Notes: generated from the sequence alone by a model not told the origin. 64,000 bases of DNA from Polaribacter sp. KT25b (GCF_900105145.1 NZ_LT629752.1:372001-436000); one strand, 5' to 3'; positions 10,282-20,382 are shown, numbered from the stretch's first letter. Numbers and translations: made by a program.

Positions 10282-11736
10282 TTAATTATTATCAGAATAC
10301 CCAATTACTGTTCCTTTTAAGGTTGCAGAGGTGCAATCTTCTACTTTTAATAGTACAAAATCTCCCAATTTATAATTGCCTTTAGGAAAAACAGCAACTG
10401 TATTTTGTGTATTTCTACCTTTCCATTCATTAGGATTTTTCTTAGAAGTACCTTCAATTAAAAATTCTTCAATTTTACCTAAATGTTGTTGTGTTCTATA
10501 TAAAGCGTGTTCTTGTTGTAAATCTATAATTTCTTGTAATCTTCGTTTTTTAACTTCAAAAGGCACATCATCAACCATTTTTTTAGCTGCTAAAGTTCCT
10601 GGTCTTTCAGAATACGTAAACATAAATCCGAAGTCATATTTTACATATTTCATTAACTCTAAAGTATCTTGATGATCTTCTTCTGTTTCGCCACAAAAAC
10701 CAACAATCATATCTTGAGATAAGGACATTTCTGGAACGATTCTAAAAATATTGTCAATTAACTCGATGTATTCTTCACGAGTATGTTGTCTGTTCATGGC
10801 TTTTAGCATGTTATTGCTTCCGCTTTGAACAGGTAAATGCAAATATTTACAAATATTTTTATGTTTTGCCATCGTGTAAATTACATCTAAACTGATGTCT
10901 TGCGGATTAGAAGTTGCAAAACGAAAACGTGTTTTAGGAAATTGAGTAGCACACATATCTAACAATTGTGCAAAATTAACAGCGGTTGCTTGTGCCATTT
11001 CAGATGCTTTGTTAAAATCTTTCTTCAATCCGCCGCCAAACCATAAAAAACTATCTACATTCTGTCCTAAAAGTGTAATTTCTTTAAAGTTTCTATCAAC
11101 CATCGATTGAATTTCCTCTAAAATACTCTTCGGATCTCTACTTCTTTCTCGTCCACGTGTAAAAGGAACTACACAAAAAGTACACATATTATCGCAACCT
11201 CTAGTAATTGAAACAAAAGCGGTAACTCCGTTAGAATTTAAACGAACTGGAGAAACATCACCATAAGTTTCTTCTTTTGATAAAATTACATTTACAGCAT
11301 CTCTACCAGCGTCAATTTCTTCTAATAAATTAGGTAAATCTCTGTAAGCATCTGGCCCAACAACTAGGTCAACAATTTTTTCTTGCTCTAAAAACTTTTC
11401 TTTTAAACGTTCGGCCATGCAACCTAACACGCCAACTTTCATTTTTTTATTTATTTGTTTTACAGCATTATATTTCTGCAATCTTTTACGAACAGTTGTT
11501 TCTGCTTTTTCTCTAATAGAGCAAGTGTTTACTAAAACTAAATCTGCTTCTTCAAGAATTTGTGTTGTGTTGTAACCTTGCTCTGCTAAAATAGATGCAA
11601 CAATCTCACTATCATTCATATTCATTTGACAGCCATAGCTTTCAATAAATAATTTCTTGCCGTTTTCTACTTTATGTTCGGTAACAAGTGCTTTGCCTTG
11701 TAGTTTTTCGTCGATGATTTTTTCTACGTATTCCAT
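10282..11736 (-). CDS. miaB: MiaB, tRNA-2-methylthio-N6-dimethylallyladenosine synthase
   Basis: 484 residues in three parts. The N-terminal MTTase domain has its three cluster cysteines (SYGCQMN, VNTCSIREKA, LGCMAERL). The radical-SAM core carries RGCDNMCTFCVVPFTRGRERSR (CxxxCxxC). A C-terminal TRAM domain follows. It adds the 2-methylthio group to i6A37 in tRNAs reading UNN codons. It is the first gene of the operon running to secG; TATCTTTG at 11763-11770 is a good -7 box. Confidence 0.96.
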   Translation of the reverse strand: MEYVEKIIDEKLQGKALVTEHKVENGKKLFIESYGCQMNMNDSEIVASILAEQGYNTTQILEEADLVLVNTCSIREKAETTVRKRLQKYNAVKQINKKMKVGVLGCMAERLKEKFLEQEKIVDLVVGPDAYRDLPNLLEEIDAGRDAVNVILSKEETYGDVSPVRLNSNGVTAFVSITRGCDNMCTFCVVPFTRGRERSRDPKSILEEIQSMVDRNFKEITLLGQNVDSFLWFGGGLKKDFNKASEMAQATAVNFAQLLDMCATQFPKTRFRFATSNPQDISLDVIYTMAKHKNICKYLHLPVQSGSNNMLKAMNRQHTREEYIELIDNIFRIVPEMSLSQDMIVGFCGETEEDHQDTLELMKYVKYDFGFMFTYSERPGTLAAKKMVDDVPFEVKKRRLQEIIDLQQEHALYRTQQHLGKIEEFLIEGTSKKNPNEWKGRNTQNTVAVFPKGNYKLGDFVLLKVEDCTSATLKGTVIGYSDNN

Positions 11737-11762
11737 TAATCAATTTAAGATTTGAAAGAGTG

Positions 11763-11770
11763 CAAAGATA
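11763..11770 (-). promoter_or_regulatory. -7 promoter box for the miaB-secG operon
   Basis: Minus strand reads TATCTTTG (TAnnTTTG), 27 nt upstream of the miaB ATG. Confidence 0.55.
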
Positions 11771-11877
11771 CAACCAAAAATCATTTTTTATGACAGATTG
11801 GCAGAAAAATAATGTTGCAATTCTGTTAATTATTTACTGAAAAGTAACGAAAAAATTTTTTTTACGAAAAAACTACA

Positions 11878-11885
11878 TACTTTTG
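11878..11885 (+). promoter_or_regulatory. -7 promoter box for topA
   Basis: TACTTTTG matches TAnnTTTG and lies 53 nt upstream of the topA ATG in an AT-rich region, giving a short leader. Confidence 0.6.
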
Positions 11886-11937
11886 CATTCTTAAAACATG
11901 CGGTTTATAGTATGTTTTTTTGACAAAAGAAAGATAA

Positions 11938-14454
11938 ATGGCAAAGAATTTAGTAATAGTAGAGTCACCAGCAAAAGCAAAAACAATCGAAAAATTTCTT
12001 GGAAAAGAGTATCAAGTAGAATCGAGTTTTGGGCATATTGCAGATTTACCATCCAAAGAATTAGGTATTGATGTTGATGGGAATTTTAGCCCAACATATA
12101 TAGTTTCTGATGATAAGAAAGCAGTTGTAAAAAAACTGAAAACGTTAGCTAAAAAAGCAGAAGTGGTTTGGTTAGCAAGTGATGAGGATCGAGAGGGTGA
12201 GGCTATTGCTTGGCATTTAAAAGAGCAGTTAGCATTAAAAGAAGAAAGTACAAAACGTATTGTTTTTCACGAAATTACTAAAAAAGCCATTTTAAAAGCA
12301 GTCGACAATCCTAGAGATATCGATTATAATATGGTAAATGCGCAACAAGCAAGAAGAGTTTTAGATAGAATTGTTGGGTACGAATTATCACCAGTTTTAT
12401 GGCGAAAAGTAAAAGGAGGTTTATCTGCAGGTAGAGTACAATCTGTTGCTGTTCGTTTAATTGTTGAGAGAGAAAGAAGTATTTTAGGGTTTACTGCCGA
12501 AACTCATTATAAAGTAGTTGCAGAGTTTTCTAATAAAGAAGGCGCAACTTTTAAAGCCGGAATTCCTAAAAATTTCGAAACTAAAAAAGGAGCAGAAAAT
12601 TTCTTAAAATCTTGTATAAATGCAGATTTTTCAATTGCTGATTTAACAAAAAAACCAGCAAAGAAATCTCCTGCTGCACCATTTACAACATCAACATTAC
12701 AACAAGAAGCGTCTAGAAAATTAGGTTTTCCAGTGGGAAAAACAATGCAAGTTGCACAACGTTTGTATGAAGCCGGTTTAATAACTTATATGAGAACTGA
12801 TAGTGTAAATTTATCAGTAGATGCAAGAAATGAAGCTGCAGAAGAAATTACAAATTATTACGGGAAAGAATATAGTAAAGAACGTGTTTTTAAATCGAAA
12901 GTAAAAGGTGCGCAAGAAGCCCACGAAGCGATTAGACCAACAAACATGAAAATGCATACGGTTGATACAGAATATGACCAAAATAGATTATATGATTTAA
13001 TTTGGAAAAGAACTTTAGCTTCACAAATGAGTGATGCTCAGTTAGAAAGAACCAACGTGAAAATTGAAAATTCTGAAAACTCAAAGATTTTTACTGCTAA
13101 TGGTGAAATGATAAAATTTGATGGTTTTCTAAAAGTATATTTAGAAGGAAATGATAATGAAGATGAAGAGCAAGCAGGAATGTTGCCAAATTTAAAAGTA
13201 AATGAAAGTTTAGATTATACTTTTATAAATGCTACACAGCGCTTTACAAGTCCGCCATACAGATTTACAGAAGCATCTTTGGTAAAACAATTAGAAGAGT
13301 TGGGTATTGGTCGTCCATCTACTTATGCGCCAACAATTTCTACAGTACAACGAAGAGGTTATATAGAAAAAGGTGTAAATGAAGGTGTTGAACGAGAATA
13401 TCAGCAATTAATTTTATCAAACGGAGTTGTAAAAACGCATACTTTATCAGAAAAAACAGGTTCAGATAAAAATAAATTAGTGCCTACGGATATTGGGAAT
13501 ATTGTAAATGATTTTTTAGTTGCTAATTTTTCTAACGTTTTAGATTTTGGTTTTACTGCAAAAGTAGAAAGTTCTTTTGATGATATTTCTGAAGGAACAG
13601 AAAATTGGAGGGAAATGATTAAAGGTTTCTATCAAAAATTTCATGATAACGTAGAGGATGTTAAAGAAAATGCAGAGCGAGAAAGTGGTGAGCGTATTTT
13701 AGGAAAACATCCAGAGTCTGGAAAAACAGTTTTGGTTCGTTTAGGTAAATTTGGGCCAATTGCACAAATCGGTGCTCCAGAAGATGAAGAAAAAGTGTTT
13801 GCAAGCTTAAATAATGATCAACATTTAGGTACAATTACTTTAGAAGAAGCTTTAGAATTGTTTTTATTACCAAAAACCTTAGGTGTTTATGAAGGTGAAG
13901 AAGTAATTGTTTCTAACGGGCGTTTTGGGCCTTATATTCGTTTCGGAACTATGTTTGTTTCTTTGGCTAAAGGAGAAAATCCGATGGAAGTTGATATGCC
14001 AAGAGCAGAAGAATTAATTGTTGCAAAACAAAAAGCAGATGCACCAATTTATCATTATGAAGATTTACCTGTACAAAAAGGAGTTGGGCGTTTTGGACCA
14101 TTTATAAAATGGAATAATATGTTTATTAATGTTAGTAAAAAGTATGATTTTGACAATCTTTCTGATGAAAATATTATTGAATTAATTGAGGTTAAGAAAC
14201 AGAAAGAAATAGATAAAGTTATCCATAATTGGGAAGACGTAGCTATTCGTGTAGAAAAAGCACGTTGGGGAAGGTATAACGTTATTAAAGGGAAAATAAA
14301 AATTGAGTTGCCAAAAACAACAGAGATTGAAAAACTTTCTAAAGAAGAAGCTGTTGCAATGATTGAGGCTAAAACACCAAAGAAAAAAGTAGCTAAAAAG
14401 AGAGCGCCTGCAAAAAAGAAAGCAACTGCTAAAAAAACTGCAAAAAAGAAATAA
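11938..14454 (+). CDS. topA: TopA, DNA topoisomerase I
   Basis: An 838-residue type IA topoisomerase that relaxes negative supercoils. The TOPRIM domain starts NLVIVESPAKAKTIEKFLG, with SDEDREGEAIAWHL as its acidic motif. The active-site region is AGLITYMRTDSVNLS, whose Tyr forms the DNA link. SAGRVQSVAVRLIVERE and IGRPSTYAPTISTVQRRGYI follow. The C-terminal repeats lack the zinc-finger cysteines of E. coli TopA; they end in a Lys/Ala-rich tail (about 30 residues, AKKKATAKKTAKKK) that likely binds DNA. Full length for the Bacteroidota form. Confidence 0.97.
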   Translation: MAKNLVIVESPAKAKTIEKFLGKEYQVESSFGHIADLPSKELGIDVDGNFSPTYIVSDDKKAVVKKLKTLAKKAEVVWLASDEDREGEAIAWHLKEQLALKEESTKRIVFHEITKKAILKAVDNPRDIDYNMVNAQQARRVLDRIVGYELSPVLWRKVKGGLSAGRVQSVAVRLIVERERSILGFTAETHYKVVAEFSNKEGATFKAGIPKNFETKKGAENFLKSCINADFSIADLTKKPAKKSPAAPFTTSTLQQEASRKLGFPVGKTMQVAQRLYEAGLITYMRTDSVNLSVDARNEAAEEITNYYGKEYSKERVFKSKVKGAQEAHEAIRPTNMKMHTVDTEYDQNRLYDLIWKRTLASQMSDAQLERTNVKIENSENSKIFTANGEMIKFDGFLKVYLEGNDNEDEEQAGMLPNLKVNESLDYTFINATQRFTSPPYRFTEASLVKQLEELGIGRPSTYAPTISTVQRRGYIEKGVNEGVEREYQQLILSNGVVKTHTLSEKTGSDKNKLVPTDIGNIVNDFLVANFSNVLDFGFTAKVESSFDDISEGTENWREMIKGFYQKFHDNVEDVKENAERESGERILGKHPESGKTVLVRLGKFGPIAQIGAPEDEEKVFASLNNDQHLGTITLEEALELFLLPKTLGVYEGEEVIVSNGRFGPYIRFGTMFVSLAKGENPMEVDMPRAEELIVAKQKADAPIYHYEDLPVQKGVGRFGPFIKWNNMFINVSKKYDFDNLSDENIIELIEVKKQKEIDKVIHNWEDVAIRVEKARWGRYNVIKGKIKIELPKTTEIEKLSKEEAVAMIEAKTPKKKVAKKRAPAKKKATAKKTAKKK

Positions 14455-14490
14455 AGAATTTGGTATCTTTCCAAGCCCAATAAAAAATTG

Positions 14491-15648
14491 ATGAGTCAAG
14501 ACTTTTTAACCCCTGTAAAAGAAACTGTTTTAGCACATTTAGAGCTGCAATCTTCTTTATGCTTGGGTAATAAAATTAAAATTTATTCTGAAGAAGAAGG
14601 TTTTCCTGAATTAGATAATGTAAAAATTGCAATTTTTGGAGTTCAAGAAGATAGAAACTCTGAAGATAATTTTGGTTGTGGAGAAAATTTGTATTTTATC
14701 AGAAAAAAATTATATGAATTATTTCCAGGAAATTGGCAAACAGAAATTGCAGATTTAGGAAATGTTTTAAAAGGAAATTCTGTTACAGATACATATTATG
14801 CGGTTTCAGAAATTATAACAGGTTTGTTAAAGAAGAATATCATTCCTATTATAATTGGTGGAGGCCAGGATATTACGTATGTAAATTACAGAGCTTACGA
14901 TTTGTTAGAGCAAACTGTAAATATTACCGCTGTAGATAGTAGATTTGATTTAGGGGATTTAGATTCTGAATTGACATCGCAATCGTATTTGAGTAAAATA
15001 ATTATGCAAGAACCCAATAATTTGTTTAATTACAGCAATGTTGGATATCAAACATATTTTAATTCTCAAGAAGAAATACAATTGTTAGATAATTTATTTT
15101 TTGATGCTTATAGACTTGGAAAAGCAAAAGAATTAGAAAATATAGAGCCAGCTTTTAGAAACGCAGATATTGTTTCTATAGATATTGGTGCAATTAGACA
15201 AAGTGAAGCTCCTGCTAATAATAATGCGTCTCCAAATGGTTTTTATGGCGAAGAAATTTGCGCTATTTCTAGGTATGCAGGTATTAGTGATAAAGTTTCT
15301 TCGTTTGGTATTTACGAGTACAATTCGCAATACGATAATAATCATCAAACAGCCAATTTAATTGCGCAAATGATTTGGTATTTTATTGAAGGCGTTAATT
15401 TTAGAGTAAAAGATTATCCGTTTTCTGGAAAAGAAAACTATCAAAAATTTACGGTAATTTTAGAAGATGACGATCCTTTAGTTTTTTATAAAAGTAATAA
15501 AACGGGTCGTTGGTGGATTGAGATAAGAATTTTATCAGATAATAAATACAAAAGACATGCGTTAATACCATGTACATACCAAGATTACAAAGAAGCTACA
15601 AAGCAAATTATACCAGAAAGATGGTATAAAGCAATGAGAAAAATGTAG
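14491..15648 (+). CDS. Ureohydrolase-fold (formimidoylglutamase/arginase-like) protein with lost metal ligands
   Basis: 385 residues with the ureohydrolase alpha/beta layout. Start taken as the ATG at 14491; a TTG one codon upstream is less likely. The three metal-site motifs are present but altered: GGGHD is GGGQD (Q126), DAHxD is DSRFD (D149, R151, D153), and SxDxDxxDP is SIDIGAIRQ (D231 kept, second Asp replaced by G233). Both His ligands and one Asp of the dimanganese site are therefore gone, so arginase or formiminoglutamase activity is unlikely. It lies between topA and gldK on the same strand, suggesting a structural or regulatory role tied to gliding/type IX secretion (inference). Confidence 0.8.
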   Translation: MSQDFLTPVKETVLAHLELQSSLCLGNKIKIYSEEEGFPELDNVKIAIFGVQEDRNSEDNFGCGENLYFIRKKLYELFPGNWQTEIADLGNVLKGNSVTDTYYAVSEIITGLLKKNIIPIIIGGGQDITYVNYRAYDLLEQTVNITAVDSRFDLGDLDSELTSQSYLSKIIMQEPNNLFNYSNVGYQTYFNSQEEIQLLDNLFFDAYRLGKAKELENIEPAFRNADIVSIDIGAIRQSEAPANNNASPNGFYGEEICAISRYAGISDKVSSFGIYEYNSQYDNNHQTANLIAQMIWYFIEGVNFRVKDYPFSGKENYQKFTVILEDDDPLVFYKSNKTGRWWIEIRILSDNKYKRHALIPCTYQDYKEATKQIIPERWYKAMRKM

Positions 15649-15757
15649 TGATTTAAAAATATATTAAAAAACAATACGTTAAATTACGGTTTCAACATTG
15701 TATTTTAGCAAAAAAAATAATAGGTTTACGAACTTTTAGTAAAGACAAAAATAAAAT

Positions 15758-17116
15758 ATGAAGAAAGCAGCAATATTTGCACTTTTAATAACCGTTTTTT
15801 ACAGTTGTGGTTCTAACGATAGGGGAGAATTAGTAGGTGTAAAATCTAACAAGAAATGGTTTTCTGAAAAACCTCACGGAATGGCATTAATTCCTGGTGG
15901 CTCTTTTACAATGGGTAAACAAGATGAAGATCTTATAGGAACTTTAAATACGCCCACAAAAACTGTTACTGTAAGACCTTATTATATGGATGAAACCGAA
16001 ATTACAAACAATGAATATAAAGCGTTTGTAAAATGGGTTAAAGATTCTGTTGTAAGAACAAAATTAGCGTATCAAGCAGAATTTGCTAGTTTAGGAGCAA
16101 CTCCTGATGCAGATGGAAATCTACCTTCTGGAGGAATTCAGAATTATAAATTTAAAGATACAGTTGCAAATTCTACTCCTTATCAAAAATATATGTACGA
16201 AAACTATTATAGTTTTGATACGATTCAGCCTTTAGATTGGTCTGAAGATATTATTTGGAAAACAGAAGACTTTCCAGATTTAGATTATGTAGAGGTAATG
16301 GATTCTTTATTTATAAGTAGAGAAGAAGCTGTAGATGGTTTAAGAACTTTTAATACAAAGTATTTAAAATATAAATATTCTTGGTTTGATAGAGATAACG
16401 CTGCTAGAAAAGGTGGAAATAGAAAAGATTTTGTTCAAACAGAAGTGTTAAATATTTATCCAGATACAACTGTTTGGGTTAAAGATTTTAATTATTCGTA
16501 CAATGATCCAATGCATCAAGATTATTTTTACCATCAATCTTATGCAGATTATCCTGTTGTTGGTGTTACTTGGGAGCAGGCAAATGCTTTTTGTAACTGG
16601 AGAACTAAAATGAAAAATGATTATTTAAGAACTAGAAAAAATGCAACTCAAGTGCCAGACTTTAGATTGCCTACAGAAGCAGAATGGGAATATGCAGCAA
16701 GAGGTGGTTTAGATTTTGCTACATATCCTTGGGGAACAGGTAGTACTACAAGTGATAGAGGTTGTTTCTTAGCAAACTTTAAACCTGTTAGAGGTAATTA
16801 TTCTGTAGATGGCGCTTTATATACTATGGAAGCAAAATCTTTTAATGCAAATGATTACGGTTTATACAATATGGCTGGTAATGTTTCTGAATGGACAAAT
16901 ACTGCTTACAATTTATCTTCTTACTACATGGCTTCAACAATGAACCCTAATGTAGAAGATAGAAAAAACAAAAGAAAAATTATTAGAGGAGGTTCTTGGA
17001 AAGATGTAGCATATTATTTGGAAGTAGCTTCTAGAGATTATGAATATGCAGATACAGCAAGAAGTTATATCGGTTTTAGAACCGTACAGAATTATATAGG
17101 TACAGGAAATAAATAA
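15758..17116 (+). CDS. gldK: GldK, gliding motility/type IX secretion lipoprotein
   Basis: A 452-residue lipoprotein (signal ending FYSCGSN, lipobox Cys17) with a formylglycine-generating-enzyme (SUMF1) fold: GMALIPGGSFTMGK near 42, LPTEAEWEYAARGG near 305, NMAGNVSEWT near 370 and IIRGGSWKD near 410. GldK forms, with GldN, the outer-membrane-associated ring of the type IX secretion system. It is the first gene of gldKLMN. A long insert between the two halves of the domain is normal for GldK. Confidence 0.95.
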   Translation: MKKAAIFALLITVFYSCGSNDRGELVGVKSNKKWFSEKPHGMALIPGGSFTMGKQDEDLIGTLNTPTKTVTVRPYYMDETEITNNEYKAFVKWVKDSVVRTKLAYQAEFASLGATPDADGNLPSGGIQNYKFKDTVANSTPYQKYMYENYYSFDTIQPLDWSEDIIWKTEDFPDLDYVEVMDSLFISREEAVDGLRTFNTKYLKYKYSWFDRDNAARKGGNRKDFVQTEVLNIYPDTTVWVKDFNYSYNDPMHQDYFYHQSYADYPVVGVTWEQANAFCNWRTKMKNDYLRTRKNATQVPDFRLPTEAEWEYAARGGLDFATYPWGTGSTTSDRGCFLANFKPVRGNYSVDGALYTMEAKSFNANDYGLYNMAGNVSEWTNTAYNLSSYYMASTMNPNVEDRKNKRKIIRGGSWKDVAYYLEVASRDYEYADTARSYIGFRTVQNYIGTGNK

Positions 17117-17143
17117 ATTAAAGAAAAAACAAAAAAATATATT

Positions 17144-17779
17144 ATGGCACAATCTAAGAATAAAAAAAAACTGTTTAACATCGCTTATAATATTGGAGCG
17201 TCAATTGTAATTTTAGGAGCGTTATTTAAGTTAAATCATATTAGTTATGGTTGGTTTAATGGGTCAAATGTATTAGCAGTTGGGTTAATTGCAGAAGCAC
17301 TTATTTTCTTTTTATCTGCTTTTGATACTCCAGAAGATGATTTAGATTGGTCAAAAGTATATCCAGAATTGGGAGAAGATAGTTTTTCTACAGAAGAGAA
17401 AATTGGTACAGAAGGTCTTTTATCTCAAAAACTAGATGCTTTATTACAAGAAGCTAAAATAGACGCCTCTTTAATGACAAGTTTAGGAAATAGTATGAAG
17501 AATTTTCAAGGAGCTGCAGAAGGATTATCTGTTGCATCAGAATCTATTTCATCTACAAATAAATATAATGAACAAGTTTCTTTAGCAGCAGTTCATATGG
17601 AATCTTTAAATAATTTGTATAAAGTACAAGTAGAAAATTCAAGTAAGCAAACAGAATTAAATACAGCTGTTGTAGAAAATACAGAAAGATTAAAAATGCA
17701 AATGGATTCTTTAGCAAAAAACTTATCTTCTTTAAACGGCGTTTATGGAAATATGCTTTCTGCTATGTCTAGTAAATAA
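17144..17779 (+). CDS. gldL: GldL, type IX secretion motor membrane subunit
   Basis: 211 residues. Two TM helices near the N-terminus (about 13-30 and 42-60) are followed by a cytoplasmic coiled-coil-rich region. The second helix carries an intramembrane Glu (E51 in VGLIAEALIFFLSAF) at the position of the conserved proton-path glutamate of GldL. With GldM it forms the proton-powered motor for type IX secretion and gliding. It sits 27 bp after gldK and 42 bp before gldM. Confidence 0.95.
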   Translation: MAQSKNKKKLFNIAYNIGASIVILGALFKLNHISYGWFNGSNVLAVGLIAEALIFFLSAFDTPEDDLDWSKVYPELGEDSFSTEEKIGTEGLLSQKLDALLQEAKIDASLMTSLGNSMKNFQGAAEGLSVASESISSTNKYNEQVSLAAVHMESLNNLYKVQVENSSKQTELNTAVVENTERLKMQMDSLAKNLSSLNGVYGNMLSAMSSK

Positions 17780-17821
17780 TTAGTTAAATAATTTGAATAA
17801 CTTAAAAACTAATTAGAAAAT

Positions 17822-19348
17822 ATGGCTGGAGGAAAAATGTCTGCAAGACAAAAGATGATAAACTTAATGTACCTTGTTTTTATTGCTATGTTAGCAATGC
17901 AAATGAGTAGAGAGGTTTTATCAGCTTTTGGTTTTATGAATGAAAAGTTAGAAACTAATAATATTTCAACTATTGAGAAAAATAAACAAGCTTATGCAAA
18001 TTTAGCTACAAAAGCTTCAGAACAAACCGAGAAATTTGGAAAGTTAAATACTCAAGCAAAGAAAATTAAACAATATTCTGCTGATTTTTATAGCTATTTA
18101 GGTGAGTTAAAAACTCAAATGACTACAGATTTAGAAGATAAAAAGGCTTATGAATCCATGGATAAAACTACTTTTTTAGATACTTATTTCTTTAAAGGTG
18201 ATAATTACACTCCAAAAGGGCAAGAGTTTTTAGATAACATTAATGCATACAGAACTAATGTAAACGCTACGTTAGGAGAAGGCAGTAAGTTTGAAGCTTT
18301 AATTAACAGCAGGTTTGATACTAATGATGTAATTGATTCTGATGGTAAAACTGTACCTTGGTTAAAATACAGATATGAAGGTTTTCCTTTAATTGCTTCT
18401 TTAACCAATTTAACACAAATGCAAGCTGATATTAAAAATTCTGAAAGCGAAATTTTAAATTCTTTATTAGGTGGTAAATTAGAAGAGTCTTTATCTTTAA
18501 ATAATTATAAAGGAATTGTTGCACTTGATAAAAACGCATATTTTGCTGGTGAAAAAGTTACTGGTAAAATAGTTTTAGGACGTTATGATGCAGAAATGGT
18601 ACCAGATAATGTGATTTTAAATGGTAAAGATTATAAAAAAATAGAATCTGGTCAAGTAATTATCGATATGCCAGCAGGTAATATTGGTAATCATGATATT
18701 AAAGGAAAAATTGCTTTTACGCAAAATGGTAAAGTAGTAGAAGTTCCTTTCGAAAGTTCTTATTCTGTAATTCCAGAACCAAGTAATGCTGTAGTTTCTG
18801 CAGATAAAATGAATGTGGTTTATAGAGGTTTAAATAATCCTATTTCTGTTTCTCTACCAGGAGTTAGTGATAACAATTTAAGCGTTTCTGCATCTGGAGG
18901 TAATTTAACTGGTAGTAATGGTAAATATAGTATTAAACCAGGATCTGGTAAAATTGCAACTATAAATGTAAGTGCAAAATTAAGTAGTGGTAAAACAGTA
19001 AATTCTAAAGCAACCTTTAGAATTAAAGATATACCGGCAGCAATGGGTTCTGTTCGTGAACAATATGGAACGGTTAGAATGCCAAAATCTGGTTTAGCAA
19101 ATTCACCAATTTCTGCGGGTTTACCAGATTTTGAATTCGATTTAAATATAACGGTAAAAAGCTTTAAAATTAAAGTTCCAGGAGAATTAACAATTATAGT
19201 AAACGGAACAACTTTAAGTGCAGCAGCAAAAAAAGTTTTAAACAAAGCACAAAGAGGCGATATTATTAATATCTATGATATTAAAGCAACAGCAAATGGT
19301 TATAACCTTAAACAAGTTTTACCTGTAAATATAGAATTAACTAATTAG
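17822..19348 (+). CDS. gldM: GldM, type IX secretion/gliding motor shaft protein
   Basis: 508 residues. It starts MAGGKMSARQKMINLMYLVF, with one TM helix (about 14-35) that packs in the GldL ring. A long helical segment and beta-rich periplasmic domains (D1-D4) follow, with VSLPGVSDNNLSVSASGG near 340 in the later domains. It spans the periplasm and transmits motor rotation to the GldKN ring. Length and gene order match other Flavobacteriia. Confidence 0.96.
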   Translation: MAGGKMSARQKMINLMYLVFIAMLAMQMSREVLSAFGFMNEKLETNNISTIEKNKQAYANLATKASEQTEKFGKLNTQAKKIKQYSADFYSYLGELKTQMTTDLEDKKAYESMDKTTFLDTYFFKGDNYTPKGQEFLDNINAYRTNVNATLGEGSKFEALINSRFDTNDVIDSDGKTVPWLKYRYEGFPLIASLTNLTQMQADIKNSESEILNSLLGGKLEESLSLNNYKGIVALDKNAYFAGEKVTGKIVLGRYDAEMVPDNVILNGKDYKKIESGQVIIDMPAGNIGNHDIKGKIAFTQNGKVVEVPFESSYSVIPEPSNAVVSADKMNVVYRGLNNPISVSLPGVSDNNLSVSASGGNLTGSNGKYSIKPGSGKIATINVSAKLSSGKTVNSKATFRIKDIPAAMGSVREQYGTVRMPKSGLANSPISAGLPDFEFDLNITVKSFKIKVPGELTIIVNGTTLSAAAKKVLNKAQRGDIINIYDIKATANGYNLKQVLPVNIELTN

Positions 19349-19364
19349 CATAAAAAATTAGATT

Positions 19365-20219
19365 ATGAATAGAAACTTTTTAATATTATTTTTCGCTTTT
19401 TTAACTACTGGTTTTGTAAGTGCGCAAGTTAATTTATTAAACGCAAAATCTGTAGATCAAATTGGTAAAGAAAGTATAGAGCAATCTGTGTCTGATAATG
19501 ATGGACCAATTCCTTACGGTTATGTAAGCGACAGAGATATTATGTGGTCTAAAGTTGTTTGGGAATTTGTAGATTTAAATCAGAAAATAAATTTACCATA
19601 TTATTTTCCAATAGATACAACAAATATTTCTTCAGACAGAAGATCTTTGTTCGATACTTTAATAAGAGGTATTAGACAGGGGCAAATACAAGAAGCATAT
19701 TCAGATTCTTTCTTTACATCAAAAATGACACAAGATGAGATAAATTCTCGTTTGGTAAATGTTCGTACACAAAATGGTTACGAAGATACTTATAGAGTTC
19801 AATCTGAAGATATTGGAGGATATATGTTAAAAGGAATGTGGTATTTTGACAAGCGTCAAGGAGAAATGAAATACAGATTATTGGCAATTGCGCCAATGGG
19901 TAAAGATGTGCAAACAATAGGCGCAGAAGGTATTGAAGATGAAACTTTATATGAATTATTTTGGATTTTCTTTCCAACAGCAAGACAAACATTACACGAT
20001 TCAAAAGTATTTAATCCAGACAATGCAACGCATCCAATTTCTTACGATCACTTGTTAAATGCTCGTAGATTTAGCTCTGTAATTGTAAGAGAAGAAAATA
20101 TTTATGGCAATAGAGCCATTGAAGATTATGTTCGTGGTAATTCTTTATTTCAGCTTTTAGAAGCAGATAAAATTAAAGAAGATATTAGAAACAGAGAAAT
20201 TGATATGTGGAATTATTAA
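19365..20219 (+). CDS. gldN: GldN, type IX secretion/gliding ring protein
   Basis: 284 residues with a signal peptide (1-20, ending GFVSAQ). Conserved blocks: DRDIMWSKVVWEFVDLNQK, LFWIFFPTARQTLHDSKVFNP and YDHLLNARRFSSVIVREENIYGNR. It is the periplasmic partner of GldK. It is the last gene of the operon, 16 bp after gldM, and is closed by the terminator at 20244-20271. Confidence 0.95.
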   Translation: MNRNFLILFFAFLTTGFVSAQVNLLNAKSVDQIGKESIEQSVSDNDGPIPYGYVSDRDIMWSKVVWEFVDLNQKINLPYYFPIDTTNISSDRRSLFDTLIRGIRQGQIQEAYSDSFFTSKMTQDEINSRLVNVRTQNGYEDTYRVQSEDIGGYMLKGMWYFDKRQGEMKYRLLAIAPMGKDVQTIGAEGIEDETLYELFWIFFPTARQTLHDSKVFNPDNATHPISYDHLLNARRFSSVIVREENIYGNRAIEDYVRGNSLFQLLEADKIKEDIRNREIDMWNY

Positions 20220-20243
20220 TTCCAAATCAAAAATTATAAAGAG

Positions 20244-20271
20244 AAACGTTTACGAAAGTAAGCGTTTTTTT
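20244..20271 (+). terminator. Terminator of the gldKLMN operon
   Basis: A 10-bp stem (AAACGTTTAC/GTAAGCGTTT, one G-T pair) with GAAA tetraloop, followed by a T-tract, 24 bp past the gldN stop. Confidence 0.8.
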
Positions 20272-20275
20272 ATTT

Positions 20276-20382
20276 GAAGCTATTTCCGGCTTTCACTACT
20301 CGCTTTTTTTGTAAAAAAACAAAAAGAGCTCAAATAAGGAGCCTATCTTGAGCTTGATGAAAGGTTTAATCAGGGCTAAAAC
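20276..20382 (+). repeat. Structured dispersed repeat, copy 1
   Basis: Member of a three-copy family. Conserved left part: GCTTTCACTACTCGCTTTTTT. Conserved right part: AAAAAGAGCTCAAA, then AATCAGGGCTAAA. The centre here is TGT-aaaaa-ACA within A/T arms, a short self-complementary tip. It sits downstream of the gldN terminator and upstream of an unrelated gene. No ORF. Confidence 0.8.

Noticed and set aside
14055..14499. Minus-strand ORFs of 105 and 141 codons over the topA 3' end
   Set aside because: They are antisense shadows of the Lys-rich TopA tail, giving Phe-rich translations with no coding character of their own.
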